Source: Xylona heveae TC161
Taxonomy: Eukaryota > Ascomycota > Xylonomycetes > Xylonales > Xylonaceae
Reading direction: 5' to 3'
Length of the DNA: 64,000 nt
Assembly (NCBI RefSeq): GCF_001619985.1
Contig: NW_017264200.1
Span: 1-64,000 of the forward strand
Shown: piece by piece, positions 1 to 11,300 of the stretch
How the letters are laid out: each line of letters opens with the position of its first letter
How positions within the stretch are numbered: position 1 is the stretch's first letter
The notes under the pieces: model-generated
The model's database searches: none
What the model saw: only the letters and a program-made list of their open reading frames with translations
Told to the model about the DNA's origin: nothing
Program-made: the position numbers and the translations under genes

Positions 1-1130
1 ACTGCAGTAACAAATTAAACTATGGTTTGATAAATTCTTACTATATAAATTCCTAAGTCTAACCCTTTGGAAAAAGTAGAAAAACCCTCTATAATCAGAA
101 GAAATTAGAGGAGAAAAAACAGTGGAAGCAGCAGCTTTGGACTCTTGTTCTAGACACTCTAATTCCTCAATGGATTCAAGTTCTTGCTGAAACATCTCCT
201 TACCACAATTACAGTTTTGAAGGAGCTGTTTGTAAAGATGTAAGCAATAGGCAGAAAGCTGAGAAGCCTCTTTAACCAGACAAGAAAACTCAGACTTTGT
301 TTCCTCTAAAGAAGCCTCAATGCAACAATGATTGGAATCAAGATGCTGCCAGTCAGCCTCAGATACTACCAGATCACACTTCCAACCACAGGAAATGTAC
401 TCAACACAACAACTAGATTCAAGAGAGACTTTACAAACCTAACTAGAAGAACAGCAGGCAGAACAGGGAGTTGGCATGTTACAGGAAAGTTGAGAAGCAC
501 AGTTGGCAAGGTAACAATGACAAATAGAACTAGAAACCTTTAGCATGATGGAACAAAAGGTTAGAAGAATGAAGAAGCAACAGGAAGGGGAGAAGCCTTA
601 CCTTTTATGAGAAAGCCAGGTGGTCACAGAATCAGCCTTTCAAGTTGAAAGGATGAAAAGGAAGGACCTAATGTAACAATGGTTACAAGGGTCAGTAACA
701 GATGGCACAGGGCCTACTTATGAAGTGCAGAGGCACAGTACACTGTATAATATCACAAGACAAGGGGTCATATGATGATAAGATAAGAAGGCAGAGAACA
801 GCAGCAGAAATAGTAATCACAGTGATCACAAGTAATTACAAGGTGATCAAGGTAATCAGGTGCAATCAGCACAGAACAGATTGTCTATATAAGGAGGATG
901 GTTTTCCTATGTAACTAGAATTGTTCTGTGTAGTTCTTGACATTACTGTTTTAGCATTACTGCTTTACAGTAATTGATTATCAGTATTTAGATATTAGTA
1001 CAACAACAATCTTATTGTTTACTTTATCTACAGGACCTGAATTATCATATCATCTTATATCACTCCTATCACTGAATAATATTGCAGGACACTATATTAC
1101 TAGGTGAAAACCCTTGATGTACTAACAGGG
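1..1130 (+). mobile_element. LTR-retrotransposon relic (3' internal end plus LTR)
   Basis: A repeat with LTR features begins at 672 with TGTAACAATGG. It carries a TATA-like TCTATATAAGG near 886-896. It is directly preceded by a purine-rich tract (about 648-668) that fits a polypurine tract. The LTR may end near 1033, at a CTACA, but this is not certain. Positions 1-671 would then be the 3' part of the internal region; no protein domain is readable there, so the superfamily (Copia or Gypsy) cannot be assigned. The element is decayed and looks old, because related copies downstream are clearly diverged. An alternative reading is a DNA element with about 60-bp terminal inverted repeats at 672 and 1596. 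Confidence 0.5.
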
Positions 1131-1495
1131 AACTATCTAGGAAGATACAACCCAACACCTATCTGTAGGTGTTACCATAACAGTAGTGAGTACAAAGCTA
1201 GGTGTCTTGCTAGATCAATATTGTAAGGGCCTTGCCTTGTAACTGTGTAGTGATACCTGGGATACACAGGGTGGTTGCAAGCTGGAATAAAGCAGAGTGG
1301 GAGTGATAGCTAGGCTCTATGTAACAAAAGTAGAACACTTGCCCTTTGGCAGAGCATTCTACCCCATGATATATATGCAGCATATAGCCACTGGACTATC
1401 CCGTGGCTGTCATGCATGTGACATGCTGGGCGCTTATAAGGGTCTGGAGCAACGCCATTGTCGGTCGGGCTGGTCTGGACCCAGCCACCGTGACA
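1131..1495. other. Repeat-flanked non-coding stretch
   Basis: This segment lies between the LTR-like copy at 672 and the inverted copies that begin near 1496. It has short open frames on both strands but no recognisable domain. I see nothing functional in it; it is probably more transposon debris. Confidence 0.3.
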
Positions 1496-1635
1496 CCTGC
1501 ACCATCTGTTACTGACCCTTGTAACCATCATTACACTCTGCACTTCTTAAGTAGGCCCTGTGCCATCTGTTACTAACCCTTGTAACCATCATTACACTGT
1601 GCCATCTACTACTAACTCTTGTAACTATTGTTATA
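1496..1635 (-). repeat. Three tandem, inverted LTR-end fragments
   Basis: Three consecutive pieces (about 1496-1535, 1536-1596 and 1597-1635) each end in a version of CCCTTGTAACCATNNTTACA. This is the reverse complement of the start of the LTR at 672. The middle piece matches about 60 bases of the LTR, including CTGCACTT and AAGTAGGCCCTGTGCCATC. The third piece is the most diverged. Confidence 0.7.
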
Positions 1636-1660
1636 ATATAAAACAAATCTAACTACATGA

Positions 1661-1893
1661 AAAATCCTTCTTTCTATATAGATAATTTATTCTAGTAGTT
1701 CTGTATGTTAATTAGTGCTAATTAACTATGATCCATCCTAATCACTACTAATTACTACTGATTACTTATTCTGCCATAATCTTCTACCTTTCCTTATCTT
1801 ATCTTTACATGACCCCTCATTCCATGTTGTCTGCTGTCTGACTCCGTCTTCCCTTATAGTTGTCTGTATGCTATCCCTGTAACCATTGTTACA
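1661..1893 (-). repeat. Diverged longer inverted LTR copy
   Basis: In reverse orientation this stretch matches scattered blocks of the LTR at 672-920: the TATA-like block (TCTATATAGATAA at about 1672), CTTATCTTATCTTTACATGA near 1795-1812 and the terminal TGTAACCATTGTTACA near 1878-1893. The matches are separated by unalignable sequence, so it is an old copy. Confidence 0.5.
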
Positions 1894-2053
1894 CCTATAC
1901 CCTGTACTAGGCAGCAGGCTATCATGCTTCAAAATACAAACCCGACCCGACCTGAGGGCTTGCCAAGCAAAAGGGTTACAGGGGGCCTACACAGCCCTTA
2001 TATACTCGACTCATTCTGCAGCCTAGACACACCAGCTACAACTACCTCCGACC

Positions 2054-2719
2054 ATGACAGAGGACAAATTTGAGACTTTTGGATCCATCCTTTGCAGCGA
2101 GAAGTGGGACTTTGATCCTATTTGGGGGCTTACTAAATGGATGACATTCAATAAAGATGGCACGGGCAAAGTAAATATTTTGGTCTCTCTTTCATGGGCA
2201 TCTAACTGACTAGCACAAAAGATATTATGTGGCCAAGAAGTCAACTTGTTCATCGCCACAGAGTTCGATTGGAAGCTTCAGAATCCCAAGCTGCTCGACC
2301 AAGTCGTTGACACCTCTAGTCGTATTCGCAAAAACACAAACATTTTGTTGTGCGAGTTCGACCTCGACCTCACGCTTACCAAACGGCGCATTCCAAAAAT
2401 GGGTATAGACTTGCGCCGTGCCAGAATAAACGAAGACGTGCTCAAGGACGAGGCATTCGAGACAAAGTCGTATACCGTTAGGCTGGAAAGAGGTGCATTT
2501 TTTTCGTATTGGGACAACTTGGACACATCACGGTCCTCGTATATTTCCAGGTATGAACTTCGTCTGGTTTTTGACAAGTCACCATACCCCCCTCGAGACG
2601 AGTGGAAGGAACCAGAAGGGGCAGTTGATGCGTTGAAGTTTTGGGAGTGGAAGGAATTTGTTGCTCGTACACTTCCCGAGGATGAACCTGCTTGGTGGAG
2701 GAGCTGTATAGTCTGTTGA
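2054..2719 (+). CDS. Hypothetical protein, 204 aa
   Basis: There are two exons, 2054-2170 and 2222-2719, joined over a 51-bp GT..AG intron with a CTAAC branch site; the frame is kept exactly. The product begins MTEDKFETFGSIL and has many Trp, Phe and Tyr residues in alternating patterns (for example IWGLTKWMTFNKDGTG), suggesting a beta-sheet-rich, possibly lipocalin-like fold. It ends in CIVC. There is no signal peptide or membrane segment. I do not recognise the family. The open frame on the opposite strand over the same exon is a shadow. The gene sits between transposon debris and the transporter gene and has no obvious tie to the polyketide cluster. Confidence 0.65.
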
Positions 2720-2996
2720 TCGTCATAATATTGAAACATGTACTGGATCTCTTAATGCCACTGCAAATTGAATTGTGTTGCCAGGGCCCAAGGGAAGAAT
2801 ATCGTTTAGCAGTGATGGAAACATAAATCAGGGAAGTTGTGAAACGCTGTGGCAGCACGATCAACAGTGGCAATCCCAATAACAAAAATATAGACTTCAC
2901 CATCACTAGTTGAAGAATTATATCATGTTGTTTCAAATGTAGTTTGTATTGAAACACCCAAAAAATGCCATACTGATTGTTTCGTTCGTAATTAGT

Positions 2997-4825
2997 CTAA
3001 TAGATGTATATGAATTCGTCGTTTTGTCTATCCGTCAGATCCAGGAATGCGTTTTCGTCCATTTGGCTTTCCTTTGGATTTTCTTCATGCCGAGTAGATA
3101 CGCCTTCTTCTTGGCTCTCTGTGGTAATGTCGCTTTCCACGACGTTACAAGTTGGATCCATTGAACGATCTATTAAAACGGCTTGTTTGCCATTTCTCAC
3201 CCTCTTCTTCGTCTGTAGTTTGTTTAAGAACACCAGGTTTGCGAGTTGGATCATTGTAACCACGATCAAGGCTACAAACACTGCAAGGACTGAGCGTAAG
3301 CCCGGATGATATCCTGGAGCATCTTTGCTATTGAAGAGCAACGGTCCGAGGATGTTACCTGCTGCAGCTCCGGCTTGGTACAGCGACATGAGAGCGGACT
3401 TCTTCGTAGTTCCGGCCGTATTTCCGACGATCCAAGCTACTATGATCGGGTTGCCGCCAAAAAGAAAAGCCAAGAGATAGAAGCCTACCAGGAGAGCCGC
3501 TTCATCGGAGTGAGACCGGGGCACAACATAGAGCACAACCAAGCCGGCCACCACAGGCAGAGTAATTGTCGCCAAGATCGCCGACTTGATGCGACACTTT
3601 TGCGCCACAACAGAGGACAGAATAATGACGATGACTTGAACGGCACCAAAAGGCATGTTGAGAAGAGATGTGGTGTACTTGTCAAAGCCAAGGCCATCGA
3701 GAATAAGGGGCCCAAAAGTGTTTGTGACTGACGCTCCAACATTGAGAAGCAGAGACATGCCAACCCAGAGATAGGTCTTTGGTTCCAAACAAAGCTCATA
3801 AATATGGGACCATTTGAATTCCCGAGAGCCAGCTCCGGTCTGGTTGGCTCGAAGGCGTTCGACTGCCTTGCGCTTTTCGTCGTCGGATAAGAATCTCGCC
3901 GATGGGATGTCATTTGGCAGGAAAATATACACAATAGGTGCGGAGATAATGGTCAGGAGCCCGACAAAAAGAAAGATTCTGTAATACGATATCAGCGAAT
4001 ACTCAAAATACATTCAACAGGAGCAGGACTCTTTCTGCTTACATTTGCCACGATTCCATACGCTGAGAGGGAATATGTGCCAGGCCGTATGATAAGGCAG
4101 AGCCAATAATCGTAGCACATCCATTTCCACTGTACCACGCCGCGACCCGAGTAGGCTGCTCTGCACGTCGGTACCATTCCGCTGTGATGATGCTAAATAA
4201 AGGCAAGCAACCAGCCTCAAAGAGGCCAAGGAAAAATCGAGAGGCAAGAAGGCATGAATAGTTCTTAGAGGCGGCCTGGGCGGCCTGAGCAATACCCCAG
4301 CCCAGACACAGAGTCGGCATGAGGATTCGATGGGGTACTTTGACAATCAAAACAGACGAGAATGGTTGCCAACACAATTGGGCAATTGGAGCTATCGACC
4401 CTACCATGGAGTACTGCTTTCCATGAAGGTGTGTCGCTTCCTGGAGGCCAAAAATTGAGCCGTACCCTAGAGCAGACTTGTCTAAAATCTGCTCATTATT
4501 AGGTATTTTGTTGTAAGGGTGCAGCATAAAAAGACATACCTGGAGGAAGTAGACCCATATCAGGATAATCAGGACAACATGATCTGTCTTCTTTCGAATA
4601 CGGTTACTCTGTTATGCTATATTAGAAATTGTATATTTTCGCCTTGCTTGGCCTATATACCTCCTCTACAGTGACTGCCACTCTCTCGGCCCCTTGAAGG
4701 ACCAGAGTCACATCAGCGTGCTTTGGTACAGCTCCATCGTTCGAAGTTTTCGGATCAGAACTTCGGAGCTCAATACGCTGACATTCTTCGATTTTGCTGT
4801 CGCTTTCTAGAGATTTGGCAATCAT
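2997..4825 (-). CDS. MFS permease, allantoate/Dal5-like (ACS family)
   Basis: Four exons (4825-4661, 4608-4540, 4488-4043, 3978-2997) give 553 aa; every junction keeps frame. After a soluble N-terminus of about 55 residues come the hallmarks of the anion:cation symporter group: LDKSALGYGSIFGLQ after helix 1, a substrate-binding region with RFFLGLFEAG, and ESWQIIFLFVGLLT before the central loop. The second half begins after DEKRKAVERLRANQTG. The C-tail is acidic. Such proteins take up organic anions such as allantoate or nicotinate at the plasma membrane. It could move a cluster precursor, but its promoter has carbon-repression-type sites and lacks the motif shared by the cluster genes, so membership is open. 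An upstream in-frame ATG at 4873 is a less likely start. Confidence 0.85.
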
Positions 4826-5429
4826 AGTACACCAAAAAAGCAACTCGTTAGGAGAGGTCCGGGAGGTAAACAATGTCAGTTGCTGAGATTTCTAGTTTGC
4901 AATTGCAACCTTCCAGAGTGAATGCAAATGAGATTCATAAAAGCCAGTCCGACGGGTGCAACTACATCGAACAAGTCAAAGGCGGAGGCAGCAGACATCA
5001 CCTATCGTATATATATCTACGCAAGAATAAACCTCTCTACGCGGCTTGGATGAGGGGAACCACACCCCCACGCCCCGACTTCCCCACAACCCGCTCCTTT
5101 TTGATAGACGGGATTGCCCCCACGCCCGCTTAAAGTTCGTTGATCTCCCGCAATATTTCCAATCAAGTTGTCCTCCCAATCAACACGAAAGTTGATTCGA
5201 AGACATTGATCGAAACGGCAATGAAACGTCATTAATGAAGACCCCCACGGAACTGAGAAACTCAGAATCAACAGCCGAAACGTAGCCGACAATGCCTGCC
5301 ATATCTATCCTGAAATCCCCGCTTTTCTAACACATGCTGCTATCTTCAATTGACTATCTTGCTCGTCAGATTCTAATAATATTAATAGCATCCTAGGTAT
5401 TTACAAACATTTACACTAAGTAACACGTT
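4826..5429. other. Intergenic region, MFS permease promoter and GH3 3' end
   Basis: No gene is visible. The region holds a TATA-like run (TATATATAT near 5009-5017) and three CCCCAC sites, listed separately. No copy of the cluster motif CTCGGCGGRT was found. Confidence 0.5.
5066..5123 (-). promoter_or_regulatory. Cluster of three CreA-like sites
   Basis: CCCCAC occurs at 5066-5071, 5082-5087 and 5118-5123. Its reverse complement, GTGGGG, fits the CreA consensus SYGGRG for carbon catabolite repression in Aspergillus relatives. The sites lie about 240-300 bp upstream of the MFS permease start. Whether they are bound is inference. Confidence 0.4.
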
Positions 5430-7872
5430 TTATCCTTGTAGTAACACTGTGGTAGCCTCAATCCTGCGATCACGAGAGCTGAATCCTACGCTGATGTTAA
5501 TATTCCCAGCCGGGATTTTCCAATCCTGTGCCATAACATCCCAATAACTAACGTCCCGGCGTGTCAATTGAAATGAAATTGTCTGTGTTTCAGAAGTCTC
5601 TAAGTGGACCTTCTCAAATCCTCGCAGAGTTCTCATTGGGGTATTCGGTGGAATGTTGGCTTCCGACAGGGATACATACAACTGTACCACTGTTGACCCT
5701 GCCATAGGACCGGTATTGGACACATCCACAGAGCACTCCACCACTGTCTCCCAAAGATGGGGGTTTCCGCCAACCGATAAGGTCGAGTTTACTCGCGGTG
5801 GGTATCCTGTGAGGTTCTTTCGACTGGGCGCGACAGCTAAGCTTGAGCCCAGTTCAAAGCTAGTATAGCTCAAGCCGAATCCAAACTCGTACAAAGGGTT
5901 GATATCTTGTTCATCAAAGTGGCGGTAGTCGATGAAAAGACCTTCGGTAAAATCACTCTGCCACGCGGACGAGCCCTCGGCCTCGGGTCCCGTGATGTTG
6001 ACAATGGGTGCATTGTAGTCTGCTGCATTGGCCGCAATTGTATACGGAAGCTTCCCAGAGGGATTGATCTTGCCACTTAGAATATCCATAATGGAGTTGC
6101 CAGATTCTTGACCAGGATAATGAGCAGCCACGATCGCCGTGACATTGGGATTGGTGGCCCACGACATTGTATTTGCGCCGCCGGAATGAGTGACGACTAC
6201 TGTTCGCCCGGGGCAGAGGGAAGCAACACTGTTGACGACCTGAGCAGAATCATCGTCGGCCTCCAGACTGATACGGTCGACTCCCTCTGTCTCCCAGGTT
6301 TTGAGAAAAACCAAGCAGACATCAGGCCAGGGGTAAATGCCGCTGAAGTCCCCTGCTGCGAGCGCGGTGTTGTTGAAATTATACTGCACTCGGGCGCCAA
6401 TCTCTCGAGCATATGACTTGACAGCGTCCAGCGGTGTGACGATATAGCTGGGTCGACCACCGCCGGAGCCTCCTCCTATTATGAGCGTTCCAATTTCAAA
6501 TCCATCATCGGGATATATCAGGCCTGTCGTCGGATCTGATGCATCACTTCCGAAGACGCCGATATTGGTCAAGTGAGATGGATCCAACGGGAGCGTCGCA
6601 TTTTCATTTTTGAGCAGGACACTGCCCGCCGCTGCAATCTGTCGGATCAAGACAGAGTGGTTGCCGCGAACGTCACGGCCAACAGGGGTGGGAGTTCCCA
6701 GTGAGAGCATATCAAATCCCTCGAAGAAAAGTGCGTCGGACGCGGGATCAATCGTCGGGTAGCCTTCATCCTGCCCGAGGTAAAAGAAAGGAGTCAAAAT
6801 GCGGCGGACCATATCGTCCAGTCGGTTCATAGAGAGTGTGCCATTTAGCACGGCCTCTGGAATATTCGGGCCCCAGTATGATTCGCCTATCTGAAATAAT
6901 GATAATGGTCCTGGTTGGTTCATGTCTAGTCCAGCTTCGATTGCACGAACCCCAGAGTGAGTGGCAAAGAAGTCTGACATAACATATCCCGGAAAGCCCA
7001 ACTCGCCCTTCAGAATGTCAACCATCAGATGTTTATTCTCACAGGAATACGTCTCATTGACCCGATTGTATCCACACATCACTGATGCCACACCGGCATG
7101 GACGGCATCTGCAAACGGCCAAAGATACAATTCATGCAGTGTCCGGTCATCGATATTGGAAGAAATTGCCTCGACAGTTTTCCCATTAATGGTGGTAGGC
7201 TTGCGCTGGGTCTCTTGCTCGTTGCCAACTAAATGCTTCGCCGAGGCCTGTACCCCCATATCTTGAATTCCTCGGATCGTGTGGTCCATGGCAATACCGG
7301 TGAGGTAGGGATCTGGGGAGAAGCCTTCCCAATTTCGACCTCCCCAGGCACTTCTACCCAAAGGGCCTCCCGATGGACTTTTTATGTCGTTAGCAAAGAC
7401 ATATTTCCTGACTAAGGCATCACATACCCTAATATTACATGAGCTCCTTTCGCCTTAAACTCAGCCGCCATCGCTGAGCCACGCTCGTACATCAGCTCCT
7501 TATCCCAGGTGGCCGCCGTGGTCACACCTGCAGGAAACACGCTGGCTAAATCTGCCAGGCGGATGCCAGCCGGGCCGTCTTGCAGACAGAGTCCTGAGAA
7601 TCCTAGGCGCTCGATTGGAGCAACATATTCAATGCATACACCGGACAAGGTGCCCGTCACGATACCAGCCTTTTCTGTCAGATTCATGGATGAGATCCAA
7701 GAATCTGCTTTGGATTGAGCGGCCAGCCATCGAGTGTGGTCAATTGGAGCTGTTATAAGGTCAGCCTCAATAATCACCAATCAACGATATAAAATGCGAA
7801 GCAGGACTCACAGTTGGTGGAAAGAACGGGAACTAGAAACGCAGATAAGAGGAGAAGTACCCGTGAGGACAT
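5430..7872 (-). CDS. Secreted GH3 beta-glucosidase
   Basis: Three exons (7872-7812, 7749-7428, 7377-5430) give 776 aa. The N-terminus MSSRVLLLLSAFLVPVLSTN is a clear signal peptide. GH3 landmarks appear in order: LQDGPAGIR, GPSGGPLGRSAWGGRNWEGF, the conserved AKHLVGNEQE (Lys-His near 175-176), GYNRVN, and GYVMSDFFATHSG with the expected nucleophile Asp263. A GH3 C-terminal domain (GKLPYTI) and a fibronectin-III-like domain at the end follow. Length and order fit fungal extracellular beta-glucosidases. The gene stands 3' of the PKS on the same strand. Its promoter holds a cluster motif about 160 bp upstream, suggesting co-regulation with the pathway. It may act on a glycosylated pathway product outside the cell, or be an ordinary cellobiase that became linked. 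Confidence 0.92.
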
Positions 7873-8364
7873 TTTGAACCGGCAACCAAGCATGGTTGGA
7901 TTTGATTTATGTACCGAAGCAGTGTGATGGTGGGAATTTTCTTGATATATATTTATTCCCCCCAAGGGTGCCTCCCGGGGCGCTCCATGGAATAATTTTA
8001 GGGGACAAAACAAAAACCCTCCGACAAAGCTAATCCGCCGAGACCATAATTACTCTGTGGCCCTAAAGTGAGGCTAGTGGGCACTTTTAATTTGATGAGA
8101 TAGTTCGAGAGCTTTGTGGGTCAGTTTCTTAATTTAACTGAGTGAACAGGAAAAATTATAGAGAGAGACGAAGCAGAAGGGTTGGAGGTTCACTTTCTTA
8201 CGCTATAGGATAGAGCGCATCGTATACTACAATGATTTATAGATTGCTGGAGATTGGAAAATGGAAGAAAATTAGAATGAAAAAATTGAGTAGTGGAAAG
8301 CTAAGCTTTTAAACTTCAATATAGATCTAAATAATAAAATTTGTCTTCAAAAGTGATTGTAAAA
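7873..8364. other. GH3 promoter and PKS 3' flank
   Basis: No gene is visible. It is AT-rich, with a TATATATTTATT block near 7946-7957 that could be the GH3 TATA region. One cluster motif is listed separately. Confidence 0.5.
8032..8042 (-). promoter_or_regulatory. Cluster promoter motif, GH3 copy
   Basis: The minus strand reads CTCGGCGGATT, about 160 bp upstream of the GH3 start. It matches the copies at 17652, 21525, 21553 and 26688 at nine or ten positions. Candidate site for the AflR-type regulator encoded at 29396-30769. Confidence 0.5.
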
Positions 8365-11300
8365 CTAAGCTTCAGCTAGCGAGCTGGCCACAAAGCCACT
8401 CTTCTCGGCCACTCGAAAGGCAAGTGTTTGCAAGCTATTGGCCTGAAGAATCTCAAAGACTGCAATATCGGCCTTCATCTCCTTCTGAAACCAATTCCGC
8501 AACTCCACTGCAATCAAACTGTCAATTCCAAAAGCACTAGTCGGCCGAGTCGGATCCAGCTCAGCGATTTCGATCATCAAGCTGCGGCTGAGTTTGATAG
8601 TGATAGCATTGACGATGATAGTTACTGCATCATTGAAAGACAAGGCTGCCTTCAGCAGGGCTTGGGTGGACTGCACGCCTTCGCTATTTGCGTTGCTCGA
8701 GGACCGAACATTCAGCTTCGGGAGATGAGAGAAGACGGGGCTGGACTTCCAGGATGGCTCGTCCAATGCAATTCCACCCTCCCCGCCTCCTACGGTCGAC
8801 TGGGTCTGAATACCCGTAATCATCTGGCTGTGCTGCTGTTGGTTGGAATCTTGAATAGCGATCTCCAGCATGACAAGGAATTCCTCCTCTTCAATTCCCA
8901 CGAAGCCTTTGCGTTCCAGATTTCGTCGCACCAGACCGGTTTCATCCTCCGCTACAGCACCTACAGACAGCATCATACCCAAGTCAATCGAGATGGCGGG
9001 AAGGCCCTGCGATCGACGGTATTGCGCAAGTGCATCTTCAAAAGCGTTACCTGCCGAGTAATTGGCCTGTCCGGAATTACCTAGAACGCCAACGGCTGAC
9101 GCGAGTATGATGAAGAAGTCCAGGGGCTGTCCAATGGTAATTTCGTGAAGATTCCATGTGCCTTGAACTTTCGGACGGATTCCGTTGTTGAAAGCTTCGA
9201 GCGACATGTTTTCAAAGATGTGATCTTCCAGCACCATGGCAGCTTGAATCACTCCACGCACAGGAGGCAAGACATGCAAAATGCGGTCCAACTCGGATTT
9301 AAAAGCAGGTTTGTCGGTGATGTCAACCTGGAGCACTTCTACTCGAACACCAGACTGCCCTAGTTCGTCAACCAGATCTTTAACTGCTGGGCGTGTGACT
9401 CCAGATCTCGAAGCAAAGATGAGATTCTTTGCTCCACGAGAAGCCATCCAGCGTGCCATGCTTCGCCCCAGGCCTCCAAATCCGGTAATCAAATATGAAG
9501 CATCTTCGGGAAAGACGTATGGGCCGCTAGAGCGGGGAACTGCCTGTAGAGCCAGCACCGTCAGCATGTGTTCAAACGGGTAGCATAGTTGAGACGATCT
9601 GATCTCTGATGCTGACAGATTACTAGAGAAGCGTGTTGGCTTTGACTTACCTGCACAATATCATCCTCCCGTGGCACCATGACAATTTTGCCGACATGTT
9701 TGCCTTGCTGCATAAAACGGAAAGCCTCTTCGAATTGCGAGAAAGGGAATGTTTTGATGGAAGGAACAGGGCGAATGGCCTTAGTGCGGATCAAATCTCT
9801 GGTTTCTTGCATCAATTGGGCGGCCAAGCTGACGTTGTGTTTGAAGACGGTCATCAGATCGATCGACGAAAAGGTCACATTGCGGAGGAAAGGAGCCATC
9901 CCCAGGCGGCGATTATCCACAATGTCCTTTTTACCCATTTCGATAAAGCGACCAAACATGGCGATGCAGTCCCAGGTCGCATCGAGCGCCTCACCGGCCA
10001 AACTGTTGAGTACGACGTCCACGCCCCGTCCTCCGGTCAATTTCTTGATTTGCTGCGCAAAGCTAAGATCGCGACTAGAGAAAATACGATTTTCTGGAAT
10101 TCCAAACTCTCGTTGCACAAGCTCTCTCTTCTTTGGAGTTCCGACGGTCACAAAAATATCTGCACCGATCCACTGAGAGAGGATTATGGCCGCCTGACCA
10201 ACACCTCCAGCAGCGGCATGAATCAGTACTGACTCGCCCTTGCGGAGTCGAGCAATGTGCTGAAGACCATAAATTACAGTCGTGAACACAATGGGCAGAG
10301 AAGCTGCCACGGCATAGCTCATATCATCCGGGATTGACTGAGCCAACTGGGCATGAGTGCGAGCATAGTTCGAGTAGTTGCCTTTTGTCCAAGCGGTGAC
10401 GCGTTCGCCAATTTTCAAGTGAGACACCTGAGAGCCAATTTGGCGAATGGTACCTGCACACTCAAGTCCCAGAGAAGAGTCAGACATCTGACCGGTACAG
10501 ATCATAATGTCTCGGAAATTGACACCGGACGCTTTGACTTCGATTTCAACCTCATCTGGCCCGAGGGGATCTGCAGCTCGAGCATCATCCTCGAACCTCA
10601 AGGTATCCAAAAGACCGGGAGTCTTGATGTTCAACTTCAATGGTCGACCTTGCTGATAGAATGGTTGTGGCTCGGTCTTATCGCTTCCAGATGCCTGATG
10701 GTTGATTCGGCCGTGGATTTGGCCGTTGGTCTCGGCGGATTCGAGGCAGCGATTGACCCACCAATAACCGTTCTCGTTCAAATATTCGGGCTCCTGCTCC
10801 CTCGGATTCTTTAAAATATGCTGCAAGAGACTCACCAAGTTCTCAGCCGCATCTCCGGGAGCCTGGCGATCAAAAGTGGCAAGATCGGCCGTGATTAGAG
10901 GAAAGCTTTCGTGCTCAGCCCGAAGGGATCGAGCCAGGCCATGGAAAAGCGCAGACTCGGGACGGCTGGGGTTATTAGCCGCGCCTTCAGTGACCCACAA
11001 CAGGCCCTCGCTGCTCTTGATGATGGTCTTGATGGCGTCGAATTCGGACGGCTTCATGTCCTGGATGACAGATCGATCGAGCTCAGCTAGCGAAACACAG
11101 AAGGCGTTCTCCAACGAGGTTTGAGAGATGCTAGAGAGAGACATCTTGCGCACCGGAATGCCTAGGTGGCCGAGTCTCTGCTCGATAGCCTTTTCTAGCC
11201 CTGACGATGTAGAAGAGGCATCATAACTGTCTGTGAGCAGTGTTACTTCTTGGATTGACGGGTTCACAGCTGGAACGGCAGCCGATTCAACTGCCACGCA

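Noticed and set aside
8428-9084. 218-codon open frame on the plus strand
   Set aside because: It lies antisense to the PKS KR-ACP exon; long shadow frames are expected in GC-richer coding sequence and it has no domain.
10731-10741. CTCGGCGGATT inside the PKS gene
   Set aside because: Lies within coding sequence (Leu-Glu-Ser-Ala-Glu region), so treated as chance; it shows that the motif also has some background.
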